Shown here: in pieces, positions 1 through 9,300 of the stretch
Numbering within the stretch: the first letter of the stretch is position 1
Layout of the letters: each line of letters starts with the position of its first letter
NCBI GenBank assembly: GCA_964573295.1
Contig: CAZNJE010000015.1
Location: 1 to 64,000, forward strand
DNA length: 64,000 nt
Direction: 5' to 3'
Origin: CAYQJL01 sp964573295
GTDB taxonomy: Bacteria > Eisenbacteria > RBG-16-71-46 > CAIMUX01 > WJJG01
Program-made: the position numbers and the translations under genes
The notes under the pieces: model-generated
Database searches by the model: none
What the model was told of the DNA's origin: nothing
What the model saw: only the letters and a program-made list of their open reading frames with translations

Positions 1-3000
1 CGAGTGGGACATGTTTCGGACCTGTTATCCGGACAGATGTGGCGGTCTGCGACATATAGACACTGTCCGGGCTGACATCTAGCCACTCACTGGCCTCGGC
101 CCGGAAGAAGAGCGAATCGTCCGTCGCATCCCCGTCGAATCTGAATCCTATCGTGTTCGGATCAGCCTGGGCATCATAGAAGAGGCTATCTGCACTCTCC
201 CCCGAGATGGAGACGCTACTGAACTCGCCCTCCGTAGTAAGGGTACCTGCGAAGCTGCTGTCATCACCAGAGTAGTAGTCGGTCCGAAGCACATAGCTTC
301 CGTCGAGCTGCCTCCACAATAGCATGCGGCTCTCACTTGGGATGGAGAGCGACTCATAAGGTTCTTCCGTTCGAATGGCCTCCCAGTTGCTTGGAATCCG
401 GAACTCGTCACCCCACCCTGGCGTCGTCAACCCTCCGCTCTCGACGGACGGATGTGGGTGGGCTCCCTGTTTGCCGATGAAGATGTCTTCGGGCTCATAG
501 TCGTCGTCATTCGCTCCGGTCATCTCCAACTCAAGCACAACCGGCGCTGTCACCCAGAGTTCCGCCCAGAGCCCGGTGAGATCCGCCACACCTGTCGGAC
601 TCTCGTTGCGGACAGTAATGCTGAGTTCGGCGGTCTCGCCCGCCTCGAGGATGTCATCACCATCCCCACCCGTGATGTTGTCATCCCGAGTATGCCCATC
701 ATAGCCAACGAAGTTCCACGTTCGCCCCGTGCCCACGAGAATCGAATCCCGCTTCGGGTAGTAGTTGCGTGCCGTGACCATGACCTGTGTGGCGGTGCTG
801 TCAGTCGGCGCGAATGCCTCAAACACCGCCTCCCCCGAAGCATCTGTCCACGAAATCGCGTAGGCGTTGTCTCCCTGCTTCAGACATACCCGGGCCCCTG
901 CTACGGCACTAGAGCTAACCGAATCAGTCACGGTGATCGTCACACTGCGCGGGCCAATGTAGTCGAAGGCCGTCGGGAACCTCGCGATCGCGAATGCGCC
1001 CGGCTGCTCCCAGGAGAGCGGCAGTTCGGGATCGCCAAGGAGCGGATAGAGGATCCCTGTGACCGCGGGGCGGTTCATCTCATTTGTCGCGTTGCGCAGT
1101 ACGTCGCCTAGATTTGCAACTTCGTTCACGAAGAGTTCGTCGAACACGAGTTCTGAGTAGGGACGGCCGTATCCTGCCAGACTGCTGTAGCTGGCTCCGC
1201 AGTATGCAATGGCACCCCCACCGGGGGCCCGGATGAAGTGCTCACTAATGGAGTCCTTGTCCCACCAGTTCGTGTCGCATCCAATGCTGAAGACAACAGG
1301 TGTGTTGGCGCCATTCTCGAGATGGTCAACCACATCGCTGAGGTAGTGGCCTCGATTCGGATTGACGCTCTTGAGATCAGAGAAGCAGTCCTCAATCCAT
1401 GTGGAACCTTGGTAGGTGCAACTGCTGTCCCGCTCCATGGTTGCGCCACCCAGGATCTGGAAGAACGAGTGCTCGTAGTGGAATAGGAAGTGGATGCCGT
1501 CTTCCAGTTCGTTGTGCAGGGCACTGGGCGTGTATGTCACGGGTGCGGGTGTGATTCCGTTCAGTAGCTCTCGCATGTCACCATAGCACTCCATGCTTGT
1601 TTGACCGCACATTCGCGATGTGGCGGGCATATCCGGATATAGCCGTGTGTAGTCCAGTGATGTCGAACAGGAGTCGGCGCGCGGAACCAGCTCTTGCTCT
1701 GCAAAGTAGATGCCGTTGCTGTTGCTCATGTCAGCCTCGAAGACGAAGCCAGTGGCCAAGGCCACGTCATTCCAGAAACCTGGATCAGGCCTGCTGTCTT
1801 CGTCGGGATCACACTCGTACTCGAGGATCTTGTCGACCACGACGAAGGCCTCAAGACTGTCTCTTACGGTCAGCCGCCCGATGCTGATGTCTTGGAACGT
1901 ATACAACCCAACTTCATCGAGAGGATCGGCGTACTCTCCAAAGTAGGCATCCCCGTCATCGTTCCAGTCCGTGTCCAGCTCGGCGAAGTACATGTCCGCG
2001 GGAGGATCGGGGCGACCAAGATAGTACTTCCTGTAGGAGTCAGGAGCACCCAGAATCCGCGTCGGTACGACCTCCTCGCTGCCGCCCAGTAGGATGTAGT
2101 CCGTTCCCCATTTGGCGGAAGCGTCCTTGATGAACTCGCGCATCTTCTCGGGGGGATCGATCCCTTCGTAGTTCTCCTCGATCCACGTGACACTCTTGAC
2201 GACCGCCGGAACGCCCTTCTCCGTCTTCCAGTCAGCCAGACGCTGGAACTCGTCGATCAGGCCGCCACCCAGGTTGTGTCCGGCCGTGTCGAGCGAATCG
2301 GTGATGATGACATACCGCACGGGCGGACCTTCAAGAGACGGGAATTCGGTCGGGACAAAGCCTCCGAACGGGTTATCCTCCTCGACCGACATCGTAAATG
2401 GACCTTGGGGGTTCTCCGGCTGGGGCGAGTAGCTGAACAGATCCTCGGGGTTGAGGACAGCCCCCTTGAGCCACTGTAGGTCCTCACGCTGCTCTGGCGG
2501 GCGGGTATCGATCCGCTCTCTGCGGTGAAGGTTCTCCAGCTCTACTGTGGTCATGGGCCGCAAGCTGGCGCCGACTTGCATGTTCGTGATCACACGAAGG
2601 GTACCGGAGGCTCCCACGAACTGCACCGGATAGACCTTCACCGTCACCAGGTGATAGCCGCGGAACTCCCCCTCGGTTGTAATCGTGATCGGCTGCTCCG
2701 GGTAGGGATTCTCCGACTCGTAGATTTCGGGGAGCGGCCCATGCGGTTCTGGCTCCTCGCCAGGAAGACTCTCCGGCTCGATGGGACGCGGCAGGAACTC
2801 GCCTTCGAGCGCCTCGGTCTCGATATTGGTGAATTGCAGCTCCTCGATTCGTGTCTCGGGTGGCAGAAGAAAGCGATGGATGAAGACTGGAAGCTCGGGA
2901 TATCCATACAGCCTCGGGTCGTAGTCCGCGCGGGCCCCGTCGTATTTGACCCGATCATACGCGCCGGCGTCGACAATCTCGACATGCTCGGCATGATAGC

Positions 3001-3127
3001 GGAAGGCGTGGCTGAACTCCTGCGCTACTGCGGGAAGGCCGGCCACAAGGATGAGCACTACCGTTGTAAGTAGTTTGTTGGCCGTGTGATGGAAACCCGG
3101 AGTCCGTCCTGTCTCCCGAAAGTGCAT
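1..3127 (-). CDS. Secreted gingipain-like (C25) cysteine peptidase, 3' end outside window
   Basis: The minus strand is open without a stop from position 3127 to the window edge, giving more than 1040 residues. The ATG at 3127 is preceded by AAGGAGG at 5-nt spacing; the ATG four bases upstream is out of frame. The N-terminus is a signal peptide with a likely cut after AVA. A propeptide-like region of about 250 residues precedes a C25-type domain (VRYVIITDSL, DYILLGGSEEVVPTR). The expected catalytic His lies in HYEHS instead of the gingipain GHG, and the Cys in VVFSIGCDTNWWD. An Ig-like region and a CARDB-like segment (DDILEAGETAELSITVRN) follow. Such proteins are usually exported and end in a sorting or FlgD-like domain, which would lie beyond the window. 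The family call is firm; substrate and activity are not shown. Confidence 0.85.
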   Translation of the reverse strand, partial: MHFRETGRTPGFHHTANKLLTTVVLILVAGLPAVAQEFSHAFRYHAEHVEIVDAGAYDRVKYDGARADYDPRLYGYPELPVFIHRFLLPPETRIEELQFTNIETEALEGEFLPRPIEPESLPGEEPEPHGPLPEIYESENPYPEQPITITTEGEFRGYHLVTVKVYPVQFVGASGTLRVITNMQVGASLRPMTTVELENLHRRERIDTRPPEQREDLQWLKGAVLNPEDLFSYSPQPENPQGPFTMSVEEDNPFGGFVPTEFPSLEGPPVRYVIITDSLDTAGHNLGGGLIDEFQRLADWKTEKGVPAVVKSVTWIEENYEGIDPPEKMREFIKDASAKWGTDYILLGGSEEVVPTRILGAPDSYRKYYLGRPDPPADMYFAELDTDWNDDGDAYFGEYADPLDEVGLYTFQDISIGRLTVRDSLEAFVVVDKILEYECDPDEDSRPDPGFWNDVALATGFVFEADMSNSNGIYFAEQELVPRADSCSTSLDYTRLYPDMPATSRMCGQTSMECYGDMRELLNGITPAPVTYTPSALHNELEDGIHFLFHYEHSFFQILGGATMERDSSCTYQGSTWIEDCFSDLKSVNPNRGHYLSDVVDHLENGANTPVVFSIGCDTNWWDKDSISEHFIRAPGGGAIAYCGASYSSLAGYGRPYSELVFDELFVNEVANLGDVLRNATNEMNRPAVTGILYPLLGDPELPLSWEQPGAFAIARFPTAFDYIGPRSVTITVTDSVSSSAVAGARVCLKQGDNAYAISWTDASGEAVFEAFAPTDSTATQVMVTARNYYPKRDSILVGTGRTWNFVGYDGHTRDDNITGGDGDDILEAGETAELSITVRNESPTGVADLTGLWAELWVTAPVVLELEMTGANDDDYEPEDIFIGKQGAHPHPSVESGGLTTPGWGDEFRIPSNWEAIRTEEPYESLSIPSESRMLLWRQLDGSYVLRTDYYSGDDSSFAGTLTTEGEFSSVSISGESADSLFYDAQADPNTIGFRFDGDATDDSLFFRAEASEWLDVSPDSVYMSQTATSVRITGPKHVPL

Positions 3128-3642
3128 GCATGCCTCCTTCTTCACCATGTGTTGGTGCACAGTCAACCTCGACTCACTAACCATCTCGCGTGCAGAGCAC
3201 CGCTCGTGTGCTCCCATCCCATGAGCAAGTCCGTCCAATCCGCACGTCCTGATTTGCTCGACTTCGACTCATTCGACTTGCCTCAGGATCCGCTCACAGT
3301 ACCCAGGACTACATACTTGACCTTCGCACTCGTCGCCGCTGCATCTCTGCCTTGACCTTGTCGGAAGCGGCCACCAGGCCCGCGGTCGCCTTGGCGGGCC
3401 ACTCGGCCCGTGTGGGTTACAAACAGAAACCGGGCCAGCCAGGGAAAGACTGGCTTGAAGATCAAGGTGGAGGAGATTCAAGAGCTCAATAAGAACTTCC
3501 GGATGGTAGGGCACGGAGCATCTGGGGTACGATTCATAAACCGCACGTGCCTCGCGCGCAGACACTTGCGGCTTGTTGGCGGCTGTCCGGTCTAGCAGGA
3601 ACCGGGAAACCCTAGAAGGAGCCGCCGTCCTGGTGTGTGTGT
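3128..3642. other. Gene-free stretch upstream of the C25 peptidase gene
   Basis: No open frame here has a ribosome-binding site or recognisable protein. It must hold the promoter of the minus-strand peptidase gene, but no convincing -35/-10 pair was found. Short open frames on both strands are low-complexity and are judged to be chance. Confidence 0.4.
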
Positions 3643-3675
3643 NNNNNNNNNNGGGGGGGGGGGGGGGGGGGGGGG
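3643..3675. other. Assembly gap (10 N) followed by a 23-base poly-G run
   Basis: Positions 3643-3652 are N and 3653-3675 are all G, preceded by a short GT repeat. Ten N is a conventional placeholder for a scaffold join, and long poly-G is a known artefact of two-colour sequencing. The sequence on either side may not be truly adjacent. Confidence 0.9.
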
Positions 3676-4607
3676 CAGACACGTGCATCCGAATCACCCG
3701 GAATCGAGCAGGGACTCGGGAAACAGAGGAAAGAACCGACAATAGCCACCCGCAGCGCACCCAAAAACCTCCAAACGCTAGGCTGCTTAGATCCTGGTCT
3801 TCATGTTCGCTATGCAATGCTGCAATGGCTGGCATATCGGGCATCGCTCACTCACATAATCAGGATAGATGATGCCTTCAGCACTGTCAACCACTCCAGG
3901 AAAGCGGTTGTGAAGCAGGTCGTCACAATCCTGAAACAGCCACGCTATGTGAAGGTGCCTTGACCAATGGCGGATGATATCGACCGGTGATGGCTGACTC
4001 GCTCGAATCTCTAAGATCATATCATGCTTGTTCTGAGCACGCTGCTGGATCAGCGCAGTCCAGGCACACTGCTGGACATTTCCTGTTTGGCGCGATTTGG
4101 CAGACACCAGGAAATGCTGCGATTGCTCAGCAGAGGATCATTAGGATTGGATTATCGGCAATCGCGTTCGCTCAACGCAGGGGAAGTTGTGTCCCGAGCA
4201 CGTTGGCTTCTGATCAATGCTCGACAAGGAACCGAAGCGGCGTCTCAGTGCCACATCTGAAGCCACTGGCGCACCCGGGCCGTCAACGCGGTGACTTGAT
4301 CGAGTGTGGCGCCGGAGGGCGCCGCCCGATGCCATGCGGCACCGATGGCGGCATTGCGTCGCCAGCGACTTCAAGCGTGTCGTGAAACCAACAACGCCTC
4401 GGCCGGCGTGCTCGTGTGCCACAGCCGCGTGGTCGCCAACTTCGATGAGAAAGTCCCCCCGATCGACCCGACGGTCCTGCCCACGAAGACCGCCCGCAGG
4501 GCCTCGAGCTGTGCGGCCGGCCAATGGGCCAGGGTGAGCGCACGTGCTTGCCTTCGCACCAGCCTTCGCGCAGAAGGATCGTCGGGTGCGAATTGCGGCG
4601 ACCCGCC
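3676..4607. other. Gene-free region with a lower-GC part (about 3780-4260)
   Basis: The part from about 3780 to 4260 is visibly richer in A and T than the rest of the window. Several open frames of 60-130 codons exist on both strands, none with a ribosome-binding site or a recognisable domain. It could be a decayed mobile element or foreign DNA, but I could not identify a transposase or integrase motif. Confidence 0.35.
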
Positions 4608-5036
4608 CTACTTCTTCTTGTGCGAGGATCCCCGGCCGCTGCCGCCGAAGAAGATCATGATCCCGAGCAGGTAGCCGATGTGGTACCAGGTACCGCTGTT
4701 GTTCACCTCGTAGATACCGACCTTGTCGGAGAAGATCGAGATCACCACAGTGAAGAAGACGATGAAGCCGTGCCAGAGGCCTTTCCAGAATCCGGCACGG
4801 TCCTCATCCTTCGGCTCCCCGGAAGCTTCCACGGCGGGTTCGTCACCCGGCTCCCTGCCAAGCACGTCGCCGGGTATTTCACCGGGCACGCCACCGCGCC
4901 CTTCGCCGGCCATCTCGCCGGGCGCTTCGCCGGGCACGCCATCGAGCGTTTCGCCGTAGGGATTCGGGCTCGGAGCACATCCAGCCAGCAGAACCATCAT
5001 CAGAAGCACCGTGCCCAATGGGGCTATCGCACGCAT
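4608..5036 (-). CDS. Small lipoprotein with C-terminal membrane segment, unknown function
   Basis: 142 residues from ATG 5036, with a GAAAGGA ribosome-binding site upstream; an in-frame upstream extension lacks such a site. The N-terminus is a lipoprotein signal with lipobox LLAGC. A low-complexity segment rich in Gly, Glu and Pro follows (repeats of the type PGE.PG). A conserved C-terminal block begins GFWKGLWHGF, continues through a membrane segment and FSDKVGIYEVNNSG, and ends in a second hydrophobic stretch and a basic tail. This C-terminal block occurs in many small bacterial proteins of unknown role. Probably an envelope protein; no enzymatic motif is seen. Confidence 0.75.
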   Translation of the reverse strand: MRAIAPLGTVLLMMVLLAGCAPSPNPYGETLDGVPGEAPGEMAGEGRGGVPGEIPGDVLGREPGDEPAVEASGEPKDEDRAGFWKGLWHGFIVFFTVVISIFSDKVGIYEVNNSGTWYHIGYLLGIMIFFGGSGRGSSHKKK

Positions 5037-5607
5037 GATCGTTCCTTTCTCTTGAAATCCGCGGTGCTTGAAGCAGCTTCCGTCAAAGACATTCGGCACC
5101 ACCGCGGATGGCTTGTACCGCTTGCCGATGCACCCTGTCCGCACGTACCCGCACGCACGTTGACCACCCACCACTATGAGAAGCTACCCGGTCCAAGTCA
5201 ACGGTCCACGCCGCCAAGCACCATCGTCGAAACTACTTGCCTATAGGTGGCTGCGGTCAGCCGGCCGGGCCGGATTCGAACGGCGCGAGGCTGCGGCGTC
5301 GAAACCCGCCCTTAGAACTACGTGGGAGGCGTATCATCGGTCTAGCGTGAGCGTCATCTCTATAGGTAGGCGGTCAAGAGACGATGATGCGAGCGAAGGC
5401 TCGCGCGGGACAGACGCAAGCCGCAACGGCGGCGATAGTGAGGGTGGTGGAGGCAGCGACAGCGGCGACAGCCAGAGTAGCTGAGGCAGCAACGGCGGCG
5501 AGGGAGTTGCTGAGGCAGCGACAGCGGTGAGGGCGTCGAGCGTAGCGAAGATCGCGAAGGTCTCAGCAGTGGTGAGGGTCGCGAAGGTGGGGAATCAAAC
5601 GGGAAGA
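5037..5607. other. Intergenic region with imperfect purine-rich repeats
   Basis: The stretch from about 5440 to 5600 contains imperfect copies of TGAGGCAGCGACAGCGG-type units and related GAGGGT-rich text. Near 5272 the minus strand reads GTTCGAATCC, a tRNA T-loop-like string, but no cloverleaf could be folded around it. No gene is supported. It should hold the promoter of the sulfatase-TPR gene. Confidence 0.4.
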
Positions 5608-7998
5608 GTGGATCGCATCAGGATCCTGTGCCAGAGGGCGTGCCGGCGTGTTGCTGCCGGTTGGCGAGTCCCTGCACTCCTGCCCGTTCTGTTGATCCCA
5701 CTCCTCCTACTTCTGTTTCTATCATGCGGCGGATTCGATACACCTCCTCCCCATATCGTGCTCATCACGCTGGACACGACCCGCCCGGATAGGCTTGGAT
5801 GCTACGGCTATGAGTTGGCCTCGACCCCCCATATCGACCGCTTCGCCAAGGCGGCCGTGCAGTTCGACAACGCCGTCACCCCGATGGCCAGCACGCTGCC
5901 CGCCCACACAACGATCCTGACCGGCCTGACCCCCCTGCGCCATGCCGTGCGCGCCAACGGCGTCTTCCAGGTCTCCTCCGAGAGCGTAACCTTGGCGGAG
6001 CGACTGCGGACGGCCGGTTACCGCACGGCGGCCTTCGTGAGCTGCTTCGTACTCGATCGCAAAGCCGGACTCGCCCAAGGCTTCGATCGATACGATGACG
6101 ACTACGATGTCGAGCGGCGCGCTCAAGCTACGACCGAGCGCGCCGTCGCCTATCTGGACTCGGTGGGCGGCGAACAACCTCTGTTCCTCTGGGTGCACTA
6201 CTTCGATCCCCACCAGCCGCTGGAACCGATCGAACCCTACGCTTCCACCACCCGGGGCGACGCCTACGACGCCGAGATCAGCGCCATGGACGCCAGCGTG
6301 GGGCAGTTGTTGGCAGCTCTCGATCGAAACGGGATCAGCCCGCGCGCTCACATCATCATGTTGGCCGATCACGGGGAGAGTTTCGGTGAGCACGGGTACT
6401 ACGACCATGGCTTGCTCCTGTACGAAGACGACTGCCATATCCCGTTCCTGTGGCGGACGCCCGAATCCCAGGAGGCGCGGCGGGAATCGACGCTCGTGGG
6501 GTCGGTCGACATCTTCCCCACCGTGCTCGCGCTGACGGGCACCGCAGAAGAAGGGGGGCATCCCCCGGCCGCGTACGAGGGGCTCTCCTTGGCGGAACTG
6601 CTCGAGGGACGCCCGCTCGAAGCCAGGAGCGGCATCTACATGGAGAGCATGCTGCCGTGGATCTGTTACCGATGGAGCCCGCTGTTCGCCTGGCGCGGCG
6701 AGCGCTGGAAGTACATCGAGGCCCCGACCCCCGAACTCTACGATCTCGAAACCGACCCCGGCGAGGCCACGAATCTCGCCTCGGCACGGGCCGGGCGGCT
6801 GCGAGCCCAGGTAGGACGCTTGGAAGAGTACCGCAAGCAATGGGAAGGGAATGACGTTGGTGAGTTGCGTCACCTCAGCGAGCTGGAGATCGAGAAGCTC
6901 GAAAGTTTGGGATACGTCGCGGCCGAGGTTCCCGCAACCCGAAGGATCTATCACGACCTTCCCAATCCGGCCGACCATGTCTACTTCGAAAACGAGCTCG
7001 TCCGTGCAGCCAGCCTGATCAAGCGCAAGCGCTGGAAAGCCGCACTGGAGGCTTGGCGCGAGATCGCCGCGGCGATTCCCGACAGCCCGTTGGCCACCTT
7101 GGGGCTCGCACAAGCGCTCAACGGTCTCGGCCGGTACGAGCAAGCCTTGGGCTGGATCGATCGTCACCTCAGCGGCAGTCCCGACAGCCAGGCTGGTTTC
7201 ATCGCCCTCGGCGAGGCGCTTCATGGGCTCGGCCGCTACGACGATGCGGTAAACGCCTACGACCACGTCCCCCTCGGAGAGCTTGCCCGCTATCAGCTTG
7301 TGCAGAAGGTCCAAAGTCTGCTTCGCTTGGGCCGCTACCCAGAGGCGCGAGCCGTCGTACTCGACCGGCGCACCTACGCGCTCACCTTTCATCAGGTGGA
7401 GCCCTGGGACACGATGGTTCGTGCGGTCGAACGTTTGGAACGATACGGTCTGACCCACCCGGCTTCGTCGAGTCGGGGCTACGAGAAGCAGGTGCAGGCC
7501 CTGATCGACATCGGTCTGCTGCCCCTGGCGGTCGCCCTCGAAGCGAAAGACCGCGGCCATCACGGGCCCGCCGCGCAGGCGGCCGTCGAGGGGCTTCTCC
7601 AGGTGGCGGAAGGCCATGAATCCGAGGCGCTCGAGTCGTTCACGCTGGCTGAGACACTGGGTGAAGACGCGCCATTGATCTTCCTGGCCCACGCGGACGT
7701 CCTGCGACGTGAAGGGAGAAACGCAGAGGCCGAAGCAATCGTGCGCCACGCGCTCGCAACGGCTCCCGATCAGAAGGGGGACGTGCATCTCGAGCTGGCC
7801 CGGCTTCTGGCTACCTCAGACCGCCACGAAGAGGCCCTTGATGTGCTGCGCAGCGGCTTGCAGACAGGAGTTCTGAAGGGCGAGCGCGCCCGGGATCGCG
7901 TGGCCTGCGACCCCGAGCTGCGTCCGCTTCACCCCTACGCTGCCTTTGGGGAACTGCTCGAGCGAATGGCGCCGCCGGCTCAGCGCACCAGCCGGTAG
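5608..7998 (+). CDS. Sulfatase-like lipoprotein with C-terminal TPR repeats
   Basis: About 796 residues if started at GTG 5608, which follows GGGAAGA and puts a basic N-region before a hydrophobic stretch ending in FLSC, a plausible lipobox. The frame is open upstream to 5527, so the start is uncertain. The alkaline-phosphatase-superfamily domain follows: a metal Asp in LITLDTTRPDR, a nucleophile region STLPAHTT in place of the arylsulfatase C/S-x-P-x-R, and metal ligands in ADHGESFGEHG. After the motif EIEKLESLGYV, TPR-type helical repeats fill the last 320 residues. It resembles the protein at 25640-28045 along its whole length. Without the formylglycine motif it may act on phospho-esters or serve a binding role. 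The 3' end overlaps tyrS by 19 bases, tail to tail. Confidence 0.85.
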   Translation: MDRIRILCQRACRRVAAGWRVPALLPVLLIPLLLLLFLSCGGFDTPPPHIVLITLDTTRPDRLGCYGYELASTPHIDRFAKAAVQFDNAVTPMASTLPAHTTILTGLTPLRHAVRANGVFQVSSESVTLAERLRTAGYRTAAFVSCFVLDRKAGLAQGFDRYDDDYDVERRAQATTERAVAYLDSVGGEQPLFLWVHYFDPHQPLEPIEPYASTTRGDAYDAEISAMDASVGQLLAALDRNGISPRAHIIMLADHGESFGEHGYYDHGLLLYEDDCHIPFLWRTPESQEARRESTLVGSVDIFPTVLALTGTAEEGGHPPAAYEGLSLAELLEGRPLEARSGIYMESMLPWICYRWSPLFAWRGERWKYIEAPTPELYDLETDPGEATNLASARAGRLRAQVGRLEEYRKQWEGNDVGELRHLSELEIEKLESLGYVAAEVPATRRIYHDLPNPADHVYFENELVRAASLIKRKRWKAALEAWREIAAAIPDSPLATLGLAQALNGLGRYEQALGWIDRHLSGSPDSQAGFIALGEALHGLGRYDDAVNAYDHVPLGELARYQLVQKVQSLLRLGRYPEARAVVLDRRTYALTFHQVEPWDTMVRAVERLERYGLTHPASSSRGYEKQVQALIDIGLLPLAVALEAKDRGHHGPAAQAAVEGLLQVAEGHESEALESFTLAETLGEDAPLIFLAHADVLRREGRNAEAEAIVRHALATAPDQKGDVHLELARLLATSDRHEEALDVLRSGLQTGVLKGERARDRVACDPELRPLHPYAAFGELLERMAPPAQRTSR

Positions 7999-9239
7999 TA
8001 GCGGCGCTTGCCCAGCCGTACGAGCACGCCATCGCCGGCGATCTCGGCGACCGCGTCGGTATCGGTCACCGGCGTCTGCTCCACGTAGAAGCCGCCCTGC
8101 TTCATCAGCCGGCGAAGCTCACCCTTCGACTTGACCAGCCCCAGGCCCGAGATCACATCCACCCAGGTCGAACCGTCCAGGTCGGCCGGCACCTGTTGCT
8201 CGGGTACTTCCGCCGGCGCCTCGCGCTGCTGGACGACCTGGCGGAACCGCTCCTCGGCCTGCCGCGCGGCTTCGGCGCCGTGGTATTGCTCGACGAGGTT
8301 GAACGCCAGCTTCTTCTTCACGTCCATCGGGTTGCCAGCGCCTCTGAGCTCGGCGACGAGCTGATCGATCTCGGGCCCGGTGAACGAGCTGGTGAGCTCG
8401 AGGTACTCGGGCACGTGCTCATCGGCCACGCGCATGGCTTTGCCGTACATGTCGAAGGGCTCCTCGTTGATATTGATCGTATTGCCGTAGCTCTTCGACA
8501 TCTTGCGCCCGTCGGTGCCGATGATGATCGGATTCGTGACCATCGTGTGGGGCGGATGGCCGAAGTGCTCCTGAATGGCGCGGCCGGCCAGCATGTTGAA
8601 GTGCTGGTCGTAGGCGCCTACCTGCACGTCGCACTCGAGGGCCTCGGCATCGTATCCCTGCATCAAGGCGTAGAGCGCCTCGTGGAAGCGCAGCGACTCG
8701 CCGCGCTCCATTCGCTGCTGGAAGTCGCGCCGCGCGATGATCTGCTTCATCGGGAAGATCGACGCCAGGTCGATGATGTCGGCGAAGGAGAGCTTCGCCA
8801 ACCAGTCCCCATTGTAGCGGACCTCGGTCTTCTCGGCGTCCAGCACCCGAAACGCCTGCTCCTGGTAGGTTTTCGCGAGCTCGAGCACCTCTTCGTGTGT
8901 GAAGCGCTTGCGCTCCGAGGCCTGCCCGCTGGGGTCGCCGATCGTGGCGGTATAGTCGCCGATCAGGAAGATGACCTGGTGGCCCAGCTCCTGGAACTTG
9001 CGCAGCTTCTGCAGTGGCACGAAGTGACCCACGTGCAGGTTGGTGCTGGTGGGATCGACGCCGAGATAGACGCGCAGCGGCCGGCCGAGCTTGAGCCTCT
9101 CGCGCAGCTCCTCGGTCATCTGCTTGCGCAGCGCACCGGCCTCCCCCAGATCCCCCCAGTCGTCGGCCTCGTCCGCGAACCGCGTGCCGCGCATCAAGAT
9201 CTCGAGCTGCTCATCCACCGTGTAGGTCTTCTCGGCCAC
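7980..9239 (-). CDS. tyrS: Tyrosyl-tRNA synthetase
   Basis: Charges tRNA-Tyr with tyrosine in the cytoplasm. Class I motifs are clear: the HIGH-type signature appears as HVGHF in LGVDPTSTNLHVGHF, and KMSKSYGN is intact. A C-terminal S4-like RNA-binding region (GLVKSKGELRRLMKQGG, DGVLVRLGKRRYYRL) completes the protein. Length is about 420 residues, normal for the family. I prefer GTG 9239, which has GGAGG at 5-nt spacing; the ATG at 9251 is in frame four codons upstream but its GGGAGAGG is too close. It lies 61 bases downstream of rtcB on the same strand and may be co-transcribed with it. Confidence 0.96.
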   Translation of the reverse strand: MAEKTYTVDEQLEILMRGTRFADEADDWGDLGEAGALRKQMTEELRERLKLGRPLRVYLGVDPTSTNLHVGHFVPLQKLRKFQELGHQVIFLIGDYTATIGDPSGQASERKRFTHEEVLELAKTYQEQAFRVLDAEKTEVRYNGDWLAKLSFADIIDLASIFPMKQIIARRDFQQRMERGESLRFHEALYALMQGYDAEALECDVQVGAYDQHFNMLAGRAIQEHFGHPPHTMVTNPIIIGTDGRKMSKSYGNTININEEPFDMYGKAMRVADEHVPEYLELTSSFTGPEIDQLVAELRGAGNPMDVKKKLAFNLVEQYHGAEAARQAEERFRQVVQQREAPAEVPEQQVPADLDGSTWVDVISGLGLVKSKGELRRLMKQGGFYVEQTPVTDTDAVAEIAGDGVLVRLGKRRYYRLVR

Positions 9240-9300
9240 CTTATCCTCCATCCTCTCCCGCCGACCTTCTTGGGCCGGCCCGTTAGCCCCGTTACCCCTG

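Noticed and set aside
4141..4559. Overlapping 60-127-codon frames on both strands
   Set aside because: None has a ribosome-binding site or recognisable motif, and several frames are open together because of local GC bias. A transposase origin was considered but no DDE or helix-turn-helix motif could be found.
5226..5340. tRNA-like string GTTCGAATCC on the minus strand
   Set aside because: The bases around it do not form a T stem, and no acceptor, D or anticodon stem could be drawn; no CCA end is encoded.
5722..7788. 688-codon open frame on the minus strand opposite the first sulfatase-TPR gene
   Set aside because: No ribosome-binding site or domain; the sequence is the expected shadow of a high-GC gene on the other strand. 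The same applies to long antisense frames opposite rtcB, the cytochrome, CapA, LKR/SDH, aceE, pncB and the histidine kinase.
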